A DNA stretch of 64,000 nt, taken from NCBI GenBank assembly GCA_963681975.1, contig OY820613.1, positions 1,736,001 through 1,800,000 of the forward strand. Reading direction: 5' to 3'. The stretch is from JANELJ01 sp024511395. Lineage in GTDB: Bacteria; Pseudomonadota; Gammaproteobacteria; GRL18. The position numbers and the translations under genes are program-made. Below the pieces are notes generated by a model. The model saw only the letters and a list, made by a program, of their open reading frames with translations. It had not been told where the DNA came from and ran no database searches. Shown piece by piece: positions 24,772-33,172 of the stretch (its first letter is position 1; each line of letters begins with the position of its first letter).

Positions 24772-25938
24772 CTAAATAGCTGATCCTAAAAGTTGTCCAC
24801 CCTATAACCTTTTCTGTTGAATTTCAGAACCAGGAAACGGGGACACATTATTCATAAATTTTCTAACATCTTCCATCAGGCTTTTCATTGTTGAATGTCG
24901 ATGATTTCTGGTTACGGTATCATGTAACTGTTTCCATAATAGCTCTATTCTGTTTACCCGGGGGTGATAGACTGGCTGAAATATCAGCTCAAATTTTTTG
25001 TTATGGGACAGAAATGTTTTCGTTATCTGACTTTTGTGTATAACATAATTATCCGCTATCAATCGGATGGTTTTAGCCTGCCTGTATCTTTTTCTTAACT
25101 CTGCCATCAGGCGTAAAAACAGGAATGAATTTTTACTTTCCCATTCTACCCAGACAACCTGACCTGTTTTAGCATTCAGGGCACCGGCCAGATAATTCTT
25201 CTGGTTTTTACCAGGAGTGGGTATTCTGGTTTGCTGTCCTTTTACAGACCAGCAACTGCCGATACGTGGATTTAAATCAACATCAGCTTCATCCACATAA
25301 AATACTGGGTGCTCGGCATTGGCTGATCTTAAGGCTTGCTCTATCTTTTTCATTTTACGAGCTTTTTCCTTATCCTGTATGCACAATGTCGGGCTGGCTC
25401 GTTTCCATTTTATACCCGGTTTAGATAATAACCTCCGGATAGTAGAAGAATGAATATGGGTCTGAAATTCCTCGTTGACCTGCCGGGTTAATAATTCCGA
25501 AGTCCATCTTGAGTTAAAACATCCAAATTCTTTCGGCTGTTTCTGAAACAGTTCCAGTAAACGGGTACTAATGGTTTCATTGATACTATAGGGTGTTCTG
25601 CCACGGTTTTCCGGAACCAGGGCTGATTCACCAAATTGTTCAAAGCGTTGTACACATTTTCTTATGCTTGTTCGGCTGGCATTCAGTAATTGGGAAACCT
25701 GTTTCCTACTGTAGCACTGATGCAGGAGTAAAATAGCTTTAGCCCACCTTCTGTAGTTACCATCTTTATTAAATTGTACGACTTTTTTTAACCGTCGGCG
25801 TACAGGACGGCTCAGTTCCGTTATAATATTATTCATACTTAAGCTTTGTTTGATCAGGTTGTTTTGATTAATTTCTTTGTTCGATAAACAAAGCTTAAGT
25901 TCCATTTATATGGACACCATTTCGGAACAGTTATTTAG
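24772..25938 (-). mobile_element. complete IS630-family element
   Basis: Both end boxes are present (CTAAATAGCTGATCC at 24772, and the complement of CTAAATAACTGTTCC ending 25938), and the single gene is intact. The length is 1167 bp. It interrupts the sce7726-type gene at its right side. Confidence 0.92.
24802..25905 (-). CDS. IS630-family transposase
   Basis: This intact 367-residue copy has an N-terminal helix-turn-helix region (CYSRKQVSQLLNASRTSIRK), a linker with SRWTSELLTRQVNEE, and a DDE domain: YVDEADVDLNPRIGSCWS (first Asp), IRLIADNYVIHKS (second Asp) and VNRIELLWKQLHDTV (Glu). The ATG at 25905 starts MELKLCLSNKEINQNN. Other copies at 22174 and 51508 carry stops, so this is the only one in the window able to encode a full protein. 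Confidence 0.93.
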   Translation of the reverse strand: MELKLCLSNKEINQNNLIKQSLSMNNIITELSRPVRRRLKKVVQFNKDGNYRRWAKAILLLHQCYSRKQVSQLLNASRTSIRKCVQRFEQFGESALVPENRGRTPYSINETISTRLLELFQKQPKEFGCFNSRWTSELLTRQVNEEFQTHIHSSTIRRLLSKPGIKWKRASPTLCIQDKEKARKMKKIEQALRSANAEHPVFYVDEADVDLNPRIGSCWSVKGQQTRIPTPGKNQKNYLAGALNAKTGQVVWVEWESKNSFLFLRLMAELRKRYRQAKTIRLIADNYVIHKSQITKTFLSHNKKFELIFQPVYHPRVNRIELLWKQLHDTVTRNHRHSTMKSLMEDVRKFMNNVSPFPGSEIQQKRL

Positions 25939-26145
25939 TTGGGATGGTAGGCGATTTAAATTATCTCTTGAGCTTTTTATCTCATAACCATGAAGGCAGC
26001 CATTCAATACAGCAACATCTATTCTAGTTTTTCCATGAGATAGACCTAACTCATCTATCACAAAAGTCTTTGGGTTATTATGGTGCGCTAACAAAATGCG
26101 TTTATGTAACGCATGCCTGATATCACTATCTGAAGTTTGATGCAT
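25939..26145 (-). pseudogene. sce7726-family gene, 3' end lost to IS630
   Basis: About 69 N-terminal residues remain: SDIRHALHKRILLAHH, FVIDELGLSHGKTRIDVAVL and NGCLHGYEIKSSRDNLNRLP. The DVAVLNGxxxGYEIKSxxD pattern is that of the sce7726 family, and it resembles a PD-(D/E)XK nuclease core (Asp, Glu-x-Lys). The last residues of the open frame come from the IS630 end. Family function is unknown; the E-I-K motif suggests nuclease ancestry. It follows the KwaB-like remnant by about 50 bp on the same strand. Confidence 0.7.
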
Positions 26146-26195
26146 ATCAATTCTACCAATTTATATCATATGTGAAATTATATATTAATAACAGG

Positions 26196-26588
26196 TTATT
26201 TTTGTATCTGTTTCCGGCTTGCAGCCCGAAATTGCTCAGGTTCATCAGGTACTAGTCTGACTTCATAGCGACGCCGGTCTAATACCTCTAATAGCCCCAT
26301 TTCATGCCCCTCAGACACAATGATCTGACCATTCTCTTCTAATACTTCTACAGATGTCGATCGACAGGCAACTAAAAGATGCTGCATATCCACGCGAGCA
26401 ATTTCTTGTTGTGATTTAATTGACGCAATATATCTGGCTGCCCTTGGTCGCTTGCTAGCATAAGCAAGAATTCGATCAAAGTTTACTATTGGCAAGTCTT
26501 GTTGTAGAGCTTGGACATTACCTTCAACAGCTTCAAGAATTGCTCCTTGTAATTTTCCAGCAAATTCGAATCCGCTTGGATGAAGGAT
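26196..26588 (-). pseudogene. KwaB-like (DUF4868) gene, 5' end lost to IS3
   Basis: The remaining ~130 residues have the layout of the DUF4868/KwaB C-terminal half: RPRAARYIASIKSQQEIARV, then VEVLEENGQIIVSEGHEMG and LLEVLDRRRYEVRLVPDEPE with a terminal RAASRKQI. This parallels the C terminus of the KwaB-like protein at 49724, although identity is low. The first five codons of the open frame lie in IS3. Assignment is from pattern memory and is tentative. Confidence 0.4.
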
Positions 26589-26596
26589 TGTACTGG

Positions 26597-27427
26597 TCAA
26601 GTCCAACCGGACATTTTTTTTAGAGAATTTTCATAGTTAATTGGTGACTGCTCACCATTTGCTGAATGCAGTCTTTCCAGGTTGTAATACCTCATGTAAA
26701 CTGCAACATCTTTCTTCATATGCTCACGAGTTGGCTGAGCAATTTTGAATATCCAATCATGCTTAAGACTACCAAAAAAACGTTCAACCACAGCATTATC
26801 CCAACAAGCGCCTACATCCCCCATGCTGGCCCGTATTCCATAATGACTCAGTAACTTTCTATATCGCTTACTGGTGTACTGTGAACCTCGATCACTATGA
26901 AAAACAAGCCCAAAAGGCGGCTGTCTTATGTTATAGGCCATTACCATTGCTTTACATATTAAGTCTGTCGTCATGCGTTTACTGATAGACCAGCCAGCAA
27001 TACGACGTGAGTATAAATCCATTACAATAGCTAAATACATCCAACCTTCGCCGGTTTTTAAATACGTAATGTCTCCGGCCCAAACCTGATTAGGAGCAAC
27101 AGGATTAAAATTCTGATTGAGTAAATTATCCGCTACATCATCATTATGGTTTCTTTTAGTGGTTACTTTGTATGCAATGCCTTGAGTAACTTTTAATTTT
27201 AATATTTTCATTAACTTACGTACTTTATAACGACCAGTTTCAATGCCTTCTTCACGTAATTTCTTCATCATTTCACGGCTGCCTAAGCTATTACGGCTTT
27301 GCTTAAAGAGCGCTTTCATACGACGATGCAGGTGCAGTGTTTCTGCTGTAATCAACTGACCTGGTCGTTTCTTCCAGGCATAGTAAGCTGATGTACTGAC
27401 CCGCATTACCCGGCATAAAACAGTCAC
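26597..27427 (-). CDS. IS3-family transposase OrfB
   Basis: The 276-residue OrfB has the HTH_21 region (KALFKQSRNSLGSREMMKKL), then an rve domain with WAGDITYLKTGEGWMYLAIV (first Asp), VFHSDRGSQYTSKRYR (second Asp) and CWDNAVVERFFGSLKHDW (Glu). The tail is YYNLERLHSANGEQSPINYE. In IS3 elements OrfB is normally made as an OrfAB fusion by ribosomal frameshifting; the two frames here are about 40 bp apart. Confidence 0.93.
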   Translation of the reverse strand: MTVLCRVMRVSTSAYYAWKKRPGQLITAETLHLHRRMKALFKQSRNSLGSREMMKKLREEGIETGRYKVRKLMKILKLKVTQGIAYKVTTKRNHNDDVADNLLNQNFNPVAPNQVWAGDITYLKTGEGWMYLAIVMDLYSRRIAGWSISKRMTTDLICKAMVMAYNIRQPPFGLVFHSDRGSQYTSKRYRKLLSHYGIRASMGDVGACWDNAVVERFFGSLKHDWIFKIAQPTREHMKKDVAVYMRYYNLERLHSANGEQSPINYENSLKKMSGWT

Positions 27428-27465
27428 CGGGTGGTGTGACGATTCATCTCTTATGAAATCAAATT

Positions 27466-27756
27466 TTACTTCATTTCTTTCGCGAAGAAGGCACTGGCCT
27501 TTTTTAAAATCTCTTTCTCCATACGTAAATTTTTAACTTCTTTACGTAAGCGCTTCAGCTCTTCACGTTCATCAACTGACAATGACCTGCCTTCAGGTTG
27601 AGATTCTATTTTACTCTTCCAGCGATACAGTATATTGCTGGCTATACCCAGTGATTTAGCCGCCTCTGGCACTGAATAACCTTGTTCGAGAACCAGTGCT
27701 ACCGCTTCTTCTTTATATTCTTTAGAATATTGTTTGTATGTTCGTTTCTGTACCAT
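27466..27756 (-). CDS. IS3-family transposase OrfA
   Basis: The 96-residue OrfA carries a helix-turn-helix (LEQGYSVPEAAKSLGIASNI followed by LYRWKSKIE) and a C-terminal leucine zipper (ELKRLRKEVKNLRMEKEILK). It binds the element ends and provides the N-terminal half of the OrfAB fusion. Its start follows TGAGGTGTCAGA. Identical or nearly identical copies are at 46701 and, truncated, at 18259 and 49300. Confidence 0.92.
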   Translation of the reverse strand: MVQKRTYKQYSKEYKEEAVALVLEQGYSVPEAAKSLGIASNILYRWKSKIESQPEGRSLSVDEREELKRLRKEVKNLRMEKEILKKASAFFAKEMK

Positions 27757-27864
27757 TCTGACACCTCAATAATTGATTATTATTATCTCTTATTAAAGTG
27801 TCCGGTTCCATTAGACCAGAACAATCCTGGGTGGATCACTTTTTATAAGTCATTAACACTTTAT

Positions 27865-27896
27865 ATGCTGTTATGTAGCGAGCTACATAACAGCAT
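27865..27896. terminator. 14-bp perfect hairpin between IS3 and parDE
   Basis: ATGCTGTTATGTAG and its complement flank a CGAG loop. It is a strong stem without a long T-run; it may be a terminator insulating parDE from upstream transcription. Confidence 0.45.
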
Positions 27897-28048
27897 TTAT
27901 GAGACCATCAAAAAATTGTATTCGAATGTTCGCTTTCGAGAAATTTGAAGCCTGTAAAATTCATTCATTAATCAATATTTATTTTGGCAATATATGGCAA
28001 AGTATGACATAATTGTTTAAAGAAATATTTTTAATAAAAGGCAATACT

Positions 28049-28294
28049 ATGGCAACAATGAATGTATCTCTCCCTAACCCCATGAAAGACTGGGTTGAAA
28101 CACAGGTCAAAAGTGGACAGTATGGAAATGCCAGTGATTATGTCCGTGATCTTATTCGTCGTGACCAGCAAGATCGAGAGCAAATAAAACTATTGCAACA
28201 AGCCATTAGCAAGGGGTTTGAAAGTGGTATCAGTGATCGGTCTATGCTCGATATTTTAAAAGAAGCACGCAAAAAAGCTCACTCCTCTGAATGA
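28049..28294 (+). CDS. parD: ParD-type antitoxin
   Basis: This is an 81-residue ribbon-helix-helix antitoxin. The start MATMNVSLPNPMKDWVETQV followed by SGQYGNASDYVRDLIRRDQQ is the standard ParD/CopG opening, and the C-terminal helix binds the toxin. I choose the ATG at 28049, since the frame extends upstream to 28013 but the extra 12 residues are not ParD-like. The stop overlaps the toxin start by 4 bp (ATGA). It should repress its own promoter. Confidence 0.92.
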   Translation: MATMNVSLPNPMKDWVETQVKSGQYGNASDYVRDLIRRDQQDREQIKLLQQAISKGFESGISDRSMLDILKEARKKAHSSE

Positions 28295-28590
28295 ATTACA
28301 AACTTTCAAAAGAAGCCGACAATGACCTGATTGATTTGTATCTGCATGGCTTTAAAAATTTTGGTGAATCACAAGCTGAACAGTACTATTTTGAAATAGA
28401 AGACTGCATTAAATTACTCAGTGAAACCCCTCTTATTTGCAGAGAACGAACCGAGTTCACTCCTGCTGTGAGAATTCATCATCATGGAAGCCATCTCATT
28501 ATTTATCGTATCCAGACAGATCATATTTTAGTCATTCGAATTCTTCATGATAGTATGGATATTCAACGGTATATAAAAAATCCAAAATAA
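28291..28590 (+). CDS. parE: ParE-type toxin
   Basis: The 99 residues match the ParE/RelE superfamily: KLSKEADNDLIDLYLHGFKN at the start, SETPLICRERTEFTPAVRIH in the middle and YRIQTDHILVIRILHDSMDI at the end. ParE toxins typically poison DNA gyrase. It is translationally coupled to parD by a 4-bp overlap. The terminal RxLHxxMD motif is intact, so the pair is probably functional. Confidence 0.92.
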   Translation: MNYKLSKEADNDLIDLYLHGFKNFGESQAEQYYFEIEDCIKLLSETPLICRERTEFTPAVRIHHHGSHLIIYRIQTDHILVIRILHDSMDIQRYIKNPK

Positions 28591-28847
28591 CAAATCAAGA
28601 ATAGTTATACTGGCTTGAATTGTGGTTGAAACTTGTTTTTTTGAGTAGTTTGTCCAATCTGTAGAAATGACCGTTATATGCTGATATGCGCCATTCATTT
28701 TTCTTGTCAAACACAAAACAAGACTGGCTTTAAAGCTGAAAACCAAAATGAAATTGGGTTTTTCAATGGAAATCTTACTCAAGCAATGATTATTGTACAG
28801 AAAGTGCATTTTTATGCTTTAATTTACACTCGCGAACCAAATGCAGG
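28591..28847. other. non-coding interval
   Basis: This A+T-rich interval follows parE. No convincing coding frame, terminator or repeat is seen. Confidence 0.4.
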
Positions 28848-28929
28848 CACCGCAAAACACGCTCAAAAACCACCTCTTTTGCCGGCCAGGCGCTCCAAAT
28901 TCTCATTCGGAGCTATAACCATAGATAAT
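28848..28929. repeat. 82-bp dispersed repeat, copy 1
   Basis: The segment from CACCGCAAAACACGCTCAAA to AACCATAGATAAT recurs at 63329-63409 with a single-base length difference. A short hairpin (GCTCC/GGAGC) lies within. In both places a degenerate piece of the IS3 left end follows (here CAATTATTGAGGTGTCC). Its nature is unknown. Confidence 0.7.
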
Positions 28930-29059
28930 GCACAACAATTATTGAGGTGTCCAGTTCCATTTTTACAGGATAAATATCCCTGAAGTCATTTTCGCAATAA
29001 GAAAAAATGGTTATTTCAATACTATAGAGCAATATTGGCTGAATATCACTTTATGTAAG

Positions 29060-29374
29060 AAAATCCCTTTCTGTTATTAGACTTTAGTCTATTTTTTAAA
29101 AAGTTATTCAATTTTGCACTATGCTCTTCATTTTTTAAAAAATTTTATGTGCAAAATATCTCAAGACAGAACAGGAACAGCATAAGTGATTGATTTAATT
29201 AACAAATAAGTTTTAAGAGAAATTGTTCATAATATAATCAAAATGTCATAAAAGTAATAACAACAAGCCTCCTGCAGGTTTACCCAATGTTTATTCACAT
29301 AATTATCCACAGTTTCTGTGGATAAGGAGCTAAGTCACTGATTATAGATTCTGCCCGGCTTTATTTTGCTAAAT
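29060..29374. repeat. ~315-bp repeat with DnaA-box-like sites, copy 1
   Basis: This segment recurs at 59879-60201 with few differences. It contains three matches to the DnaA box: TTATTCACA (29291-29299), TTATCCACA (29303-29311) and the inverted TGTGGATAA (29317-29325). Near the start is TTTTTTAAAAAATTTT-like A+T-rich DNA. No gene is visible. Both copies adjoin IS982 remnants. Confidence 0.75.
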
Positions 29375-29447
29375 AACCGGAGATCTGGATAAGAACCCAG
29401 TCATTTACCTAAATACAGAGAGTTTTCATATCACTCTCATCTATTCT
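29375..29447 (-). mobile_element. IS982 end fragment
   Basis: The transposase-3' end of IS982 (GAGATCTGGATAAGAACCCA onward to about CTATTCTGATTG) is present for ~73 bp. It cuts the hsdR gene at about 29448. The same end is seen at 19915 and 59427. Confidence 0.85.
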
Positions 29448-29883
29448 GATTGACAATCTTGTAGATGTTGTATGTCGCATCGTAAGAGGGTGTATCTTCA
29501 GCAACAACTGTTTGAACCTCTGTTGGTTTTGCTGTACGGTGCTCTGTTAAATCCCGGTAATCAATCAACTGAATATAAAGATCCTTCTTATTACGGTCCT
29601 CGCGCTTCAGCAAAAAACCATCCGACACCATTTTCATAATCGCCTTATTGCTTTCATAAAGATCCGATGCCAAGAATACCTCTAATTTTCTAACGACAGA
29701 ATCTATTTCTCCGGATGTGATATGGTCTGCCGCATAACGAGTTTTGAGATAGACTTTTAAATCATCTTTTATCAAAACTTCCGCTGGTTCACGGGAGATC
29801 TCCTGGCCTGGCACATAAACATAACCTTCCACTTTCAGAAGCTCGATGATGGCCTGTTCAAGTTTTTCTTCTGTAAATTTCAT
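29448..29883 (-). pseudogene. hsdR: type I restriction subunit R, N-terminal fragment
   Basis: About 145 residues remain of roughly 1000. MKFTEEKLEQAIIELLKVEG, then LYESNKAIMKMVSDGFLLKR, EDRNKKDLYIQLIDY and ATYNIYKIVNQ match the N terminus of one HsdR subfamily, upstream of the nuclease motif. I place the start at 29883, preceded by GGAGAAGAAAGGTGAGC; the stop of the helicase gene is 2 bp upstream. IS982 removes the remainder. A matching hsdR C-terminal fragment lies at 51149-51459. Confidence 0.85.
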
Positions 29884-29885
29884 GC

Positions 29886-32342
29886 TCACCTTTCTTCTCC
29901 TGAAAGGATTTTCCAAATTTTCTTATATTCCTCTCCTGATAAGGATGAAGCCTGCGGCCTGGCTTGTTCCCAAACTGTATTGTCGGATTGTTTTAAGAAT
30001 GAACGAGCATCTTGAATTGTTGACGCTTCTTTCGAACTTGTGAGCTTCATTATGCTTCCAAGTGATTCCGCAATACTCCTTGGAACAGAATTCATGCGTA
30101 ATAAAACGCCTTCTTCTGATTGAACACCGTGATAAATCATGGCAGGAATTAAATTGATTTGACGTTTCTCAGGTTCGCTCAATTGATCAAAATCAATACC
30201 GGACAGTCGACTTAATGCAGATATACCCCAAGTGCCATTATTCACCAGTGTTTTGTATATCGCTTTACAAGCTGCTGTAAGCGCTTTGGTTTGATTCTCT
30301 CCACCTTTGAAATAATCTCGGGCAATTTCTTCAATACTTGTACCATTAACCCAAGCCTTCGTAATGTCTGCTATTTGGCTATGCTCAAATCCCCGTTTGG
30401 TAATCTCCTCAAGGTTGCCTTTAAACTGCGGAATCCGCAGCATGATTCCATAAAGATCGGCCATGCCGGATTGCCCGCCAAACAAACTGTCAGGTTTCCA
30501 GTCATCTGCCGTAAGTTTGTTTTCCAGAGCATTCATTCCGGCCAAAGCCCGGCCAATTCCTTCCGGCGAAAATCCCGTCATATCTGCAAGTGATGCTTGT
30601 CCCGGATTCTCAGACAGTGTTCTGGCATATTGTTTTGTAACCTCTAAAAGCTTTTCCGCTTTTTGCTTCTGTTCCGGACGGCTTTCCAACAAACCGTAAC
30701 CAAAGGTATTTCGAAGCAATTGTTCTGTGTCTGAGAGTACGACATCAAGATTTTTCTTTTCATTCCAGAGATGCGCAACATAGCAGCGAAAATCTTCCCA
30801 TTGTTCAGCATTTACTAAAAAATCTAAGTCAGTAAGCCGTTTTTTTAATATTTTTTCTAATTTCTTTTTGTTTTCATCAAAGCTGTCGAGAAGATTTACT
30901 AATTGTGAGATCAGTTCACCAGTTGCCCGGGATACATACTCGATGATCTTTTCAGGTTTATTCCCGGCGGCAATGCCAACCACTCCGACGCTGTCGTGGT
31001 TCATTCGACCTGCACGGCCTGCAAGATTCCAGAATTCACGAGGCGACATTTCTTTGCCATACGGATATTTGTTTGAGGCAAGAAATACAGAAGAAACAGG
31101 AAAGTTTATGCCCTGAGCAATAGTTGTTGTGGCACACAGCACCCGCAGTTTACCTTCTTCAGCGAGCCACTCCATTAAAGCCCTTACTTCATCAGACAAG
31201 CCGGAATGGTGGACTCCCACACCATGAGAGAGCATATCTATAAGTTCAAAGTTCGAGCTTATTTCTGCTCTAAGGAAATTTTGAACCAATTGAATTTCGT
31301 CTGGAACCGGATTAAATGGCTGCAGGGTCTCACACGTTTTCCTGGCCATGTTCCATACCCAGTCGGTATTATTTGCCACAGCAATACTCGTCCCACGATC
31401 AGACATAATTCGAGCCATCGCCGCAGTCTGTATCGTCCGTCCGTCCTGTTTTCCTTTTTTAAGAACTTTGCTTTTGGGAACCTTCAAGGGCTTTACACCG
31501 CCAACAGCATGTTTTCCGGAAAGATGAATGGTCTTTGGGGTGGTTGTAAGCGTTTCATATTTCAGATGCCATCCCGCATTGATAGAGTCATCAGCTTCCG
31601 CCTTAAACATTCCCACAATTCTTTCATTGGGTTTCCAGGGTGTTGTTCCAAAACTAATAGGTCGTCCGGCATTGATATCCTGGGCCAACCATCTTGCAAG
31701 GACTTCAGGCTTTTCAACAAAAGGCATGAGTAGCAAGAAATTTGCTGATGTACACTCGCCCTTAATGGTTGCGAGCAAGAGTTCTATTCTCAGACCTCGG
31801 GTTTCATCTTCAATATTATGCGCTTCATCCATAACCACCAAAGCCAGAGGACGTGGAATCTTTTTGTTGCGGATAACAAGCTGTAATTTTTCGGGTGTAG
31901 CAACCAACACATCAAATGCATCGGCTCGTTCTGTCTGTGCTAAAAGTTCCTCTTCAAAGGCATCAATTTCTATGGCTCCTGTCAATTGCTCCACCTTGAC
32001 GCCGATTGGCTCAAAATCCCGCCGAAGCCTTCTGGTGATTTGGGCGGTGAGTGCTTTGGTCGGAGCCACATAAGCCACCCAACCTTTGCCAGACTCATCT
32101 TGATCAAACTGATTAAGTGCCTGTAAAATTCTGAACTGGGCAAGCAGTGTTTTTCCGCCGGAAGTGGGCATATCCACAACAATTGCCGTTGCCGCCTGAT
32201 CCAGAAGACCCTGCTCGGCAATCGCAGCTCGTTGAGGCGGTAATAGCTCAAATAACGCCTGCTGTTTGGTCACTTCTTGAACAAATCTGGTAACCCTGGA
32301 ATTAATCCCGCGGGCAACCCACCAGATAGAATCCGCTACCAT
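29886..32342 (-). CDS. Ski2-like DEAD/DEAH helicase embedded in type I RM operon
   Basis: The 818-residue superfamily 2 helicase has motif I DMPTSGGKTLLAQF (about 58-70), Ia VAPTKALTAQI, motif II VVMDEAHNIEDE (172-175), GVGVHHSGLSDEVRALMEWL, TTTIAQGINFPVSSVFLAS (motif V) and FWNLAGRAGRMNHDSVG (motif VI). This arrangement is that of Ski2-like/HamB-type helicases. The long C-terminal region (about 480-818) is helical and unassigned. It overlaps the gene at 32336 by 7 bp and leads into hsdR, so it is part of the operon. It resembles the helicase partner in Hachiman-type systems. Confidence 0.85.
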   Translation of the reverse strand: MVADSIWWVARGINSRVTRFVQEVTKQQALFELLPPQRAAIAEQGLLDQAATAIVVDMPTSGGKTLLAQFRILQALNQFDQDESGKGWVAYVAPTKALTAQITRRLRRDFEPIGVKVEQLTGAIEIDAFEEELLAQTERADAFDVLVATPEKLQLVIRNKKIPRPLALVVMDEAHNIEDETRGLRIELLLATIKGECTSANFLLLMPFVEKPEVLARWLAQDINAGRPISFGTTPWKPNERIVGMFKAEADDSINAGWHLKYETLTTTPKTIHLSGKHAVGGVKPLKVPKSKVLKKGKQDGRTIQTAAMARIMSDRGTSIAVANNTDWVWNMARKTCETLQPFNPVPDEIQLVQNFLRAEISSNFELIDMLSHGVGVHHSGLSDEVRALMEWLAEEGKLRVLCATTTIAQGINFPVSSVFLASNKYPYGKEMSPREFWNLAGRAGRMNHDSVGVVGIAAGNKPEKIIEYVSRATGELISQLVNLLDSFDENKKKLEKILKKRLTDLDFLVNAEQWEDFRCYVAHLWNEKKNLDVVLSDTEQLLRNTFGYGLLESRPEQKQKAEKLLEVTKQYARTLSENPGQASLADMTGFSPEGIGRALAGMNALENKLTADDWKPDSLFGGQSGMADLYGIMLRIPQFKGNLEEITKRGFEHSQIADITKAWVNGTSIEEIARDYFKGGENQTKALTAACKAIYKTLVNNGTWGISALSRLSGIDFDQLSEPEKRQINLIPAMIYHGVQSEEGVLLRMNSVPRSIAESLGSIMKLTSSKEASTIQDARSFLKQSDNTVWEQARPQASSLSGEEYKKIWKILSGEER

Positions 32343-33172
32343 CTGACGTCCGGCGATGTGTAACCATCGGAGTAAAATTTCCAGTTTAGAATCAGCACAA
32401 GCTGCTGCAGCTTCAATGGCGGACTCAAAATGTTATTAAGCAGAGAGGTTACACCGGCTGGCTCGCCTTGCAGCATATACTTGGCCTGAATTTCCGTCGC
32501 CTTTGCCCAGTGGTAGAGGCTGATCAGTCGCAAGGCCATAGCACGGTTTTCCGCATTGGAAGAATCGTTTAACACCTCCTTTTCATACTGCTTCTGATCT
32601 TCCCGAAGCCCGGCGATAATCTCCCGGATTCGGTCAAGATCATCCCGGCGTTTCTTTCTGAATAGTCGTACCCAGCATTCAAAAAGGTGATTCAACAACC
32701 GACCATCCCAGGGGGCGTTGGCTACAGAAGGAATTTGAAAAACGTGATTATTCTCATTGTACCAGCGGCGCAGGTCTGTCCAACGATCGCCACAATAAGC
32801 CAGAGAAGAGATGTGTAAAATGTGGAAAATCTTTTGCTCATCCGTATCAGGCAGCTTAAAAAGCCTGCGAATTTCAAAGGCTCGATAAGCCCCGGACGCA
32901 CATTGCTCTCTCAACTCCTGATCACTTGAAGTCGGATTCAAAAAATCATTCAATCCTTCGATGGCTGCCATCTCATAGGCCATGGACACTTTGTCCAGCA
33001 GTTCATAATCCGACTGTGAAAATGTATAGTTAAAATGAATCTGAACGCCTACCGCCTTCTCAACAAGAAGACGATTGGTTAGTTCGGTTGCCTTCTTGAT
33101 CTGCTCATCACCAACAGCCTGAACAGCCCAATGCTGATCAATTTTTTCCAGAGATGGTGTTGTTACATTCAT
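32336..33172 (-). CDS. hypothetical protein between nuclease and helicase genes
   Basis: This 278-residue helical protein has no recognised family. Readable stretches include MAYEMAAIEGLNDFLNPTSS, YRAFEIRRLFKLPDTDEQKI and HILHISSLAYCGDRWTDLRR. No membrane segment or nucleotide-binding motif is visible. It overlaps the nuclease gene by 4 bp and the helicase gene by 7 bp. That coupling suggests it forms a complex with one or both. A role as sensor or bridging subunit is inference from position only. Confidence 0.7.
   Translation of the reverse strand: MNVTTPSLEKIDQHWAVQAVGDEQIKKATELTNRLLVEKAVGVQIHFNYTFSQSDYELLDKVSMAYEMAAIEGLNDFLNPTSSDQELREQCASGAYRAFEIRRLFKLPDTDEQKIFHILHISSLAYCGDRWTDLRRWYNENNHVFQIPSVANAPWDGRLLNHLFECWVRLFRKKRRDDLDRIREIIAGLREDQKQYEKEVLNDSSNAENRAMALRLISLYHWAKATEIQAKYMLQGEPAGVTSLLNNILSPPLKLQQLVLILNWKFYSDGYTSPDVRW

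Larger units (their letters stand above)
26589..27823 (-). mobile_element. complete IS3-family element
   Basis: The ends are TGTTCTGGTCTAATGGAACC and TGTACTGGTCAAGTCCAACC (each followed by GGACA), and the length is 1235 bp. Both orfs are intact. No 3-bp target duplication is seen (GAT to the left, ATC to the right), so the flanks were probably rearranged after insertion. Confidence 0.93.

Noticed and set aside
24772..25938. TA target duplication for IS630 at GCTG/CAGT
   Set aside because: All copies share CTAAATA outside those points, so the heptamer is better treated as part of the element than as duplicated target.
27865..27896. attC site upstream of parDE
   Set aside because: The hairpin contains GTTATGT and ACATAAC, but in the reverse order to the R'' and R' boxes, and it is too short (32 bp) with a 4-base loop.
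29060..29374. Calling the DnaA-box segment a chromosomal or plasmid origin
   Set aside because: Three boxes are too few to be sure. There are two copies, both next to IS982 debris, and no dnaA, mnmG, rep or par genes lie nearby, so it is reported only as a repeat worth checking.
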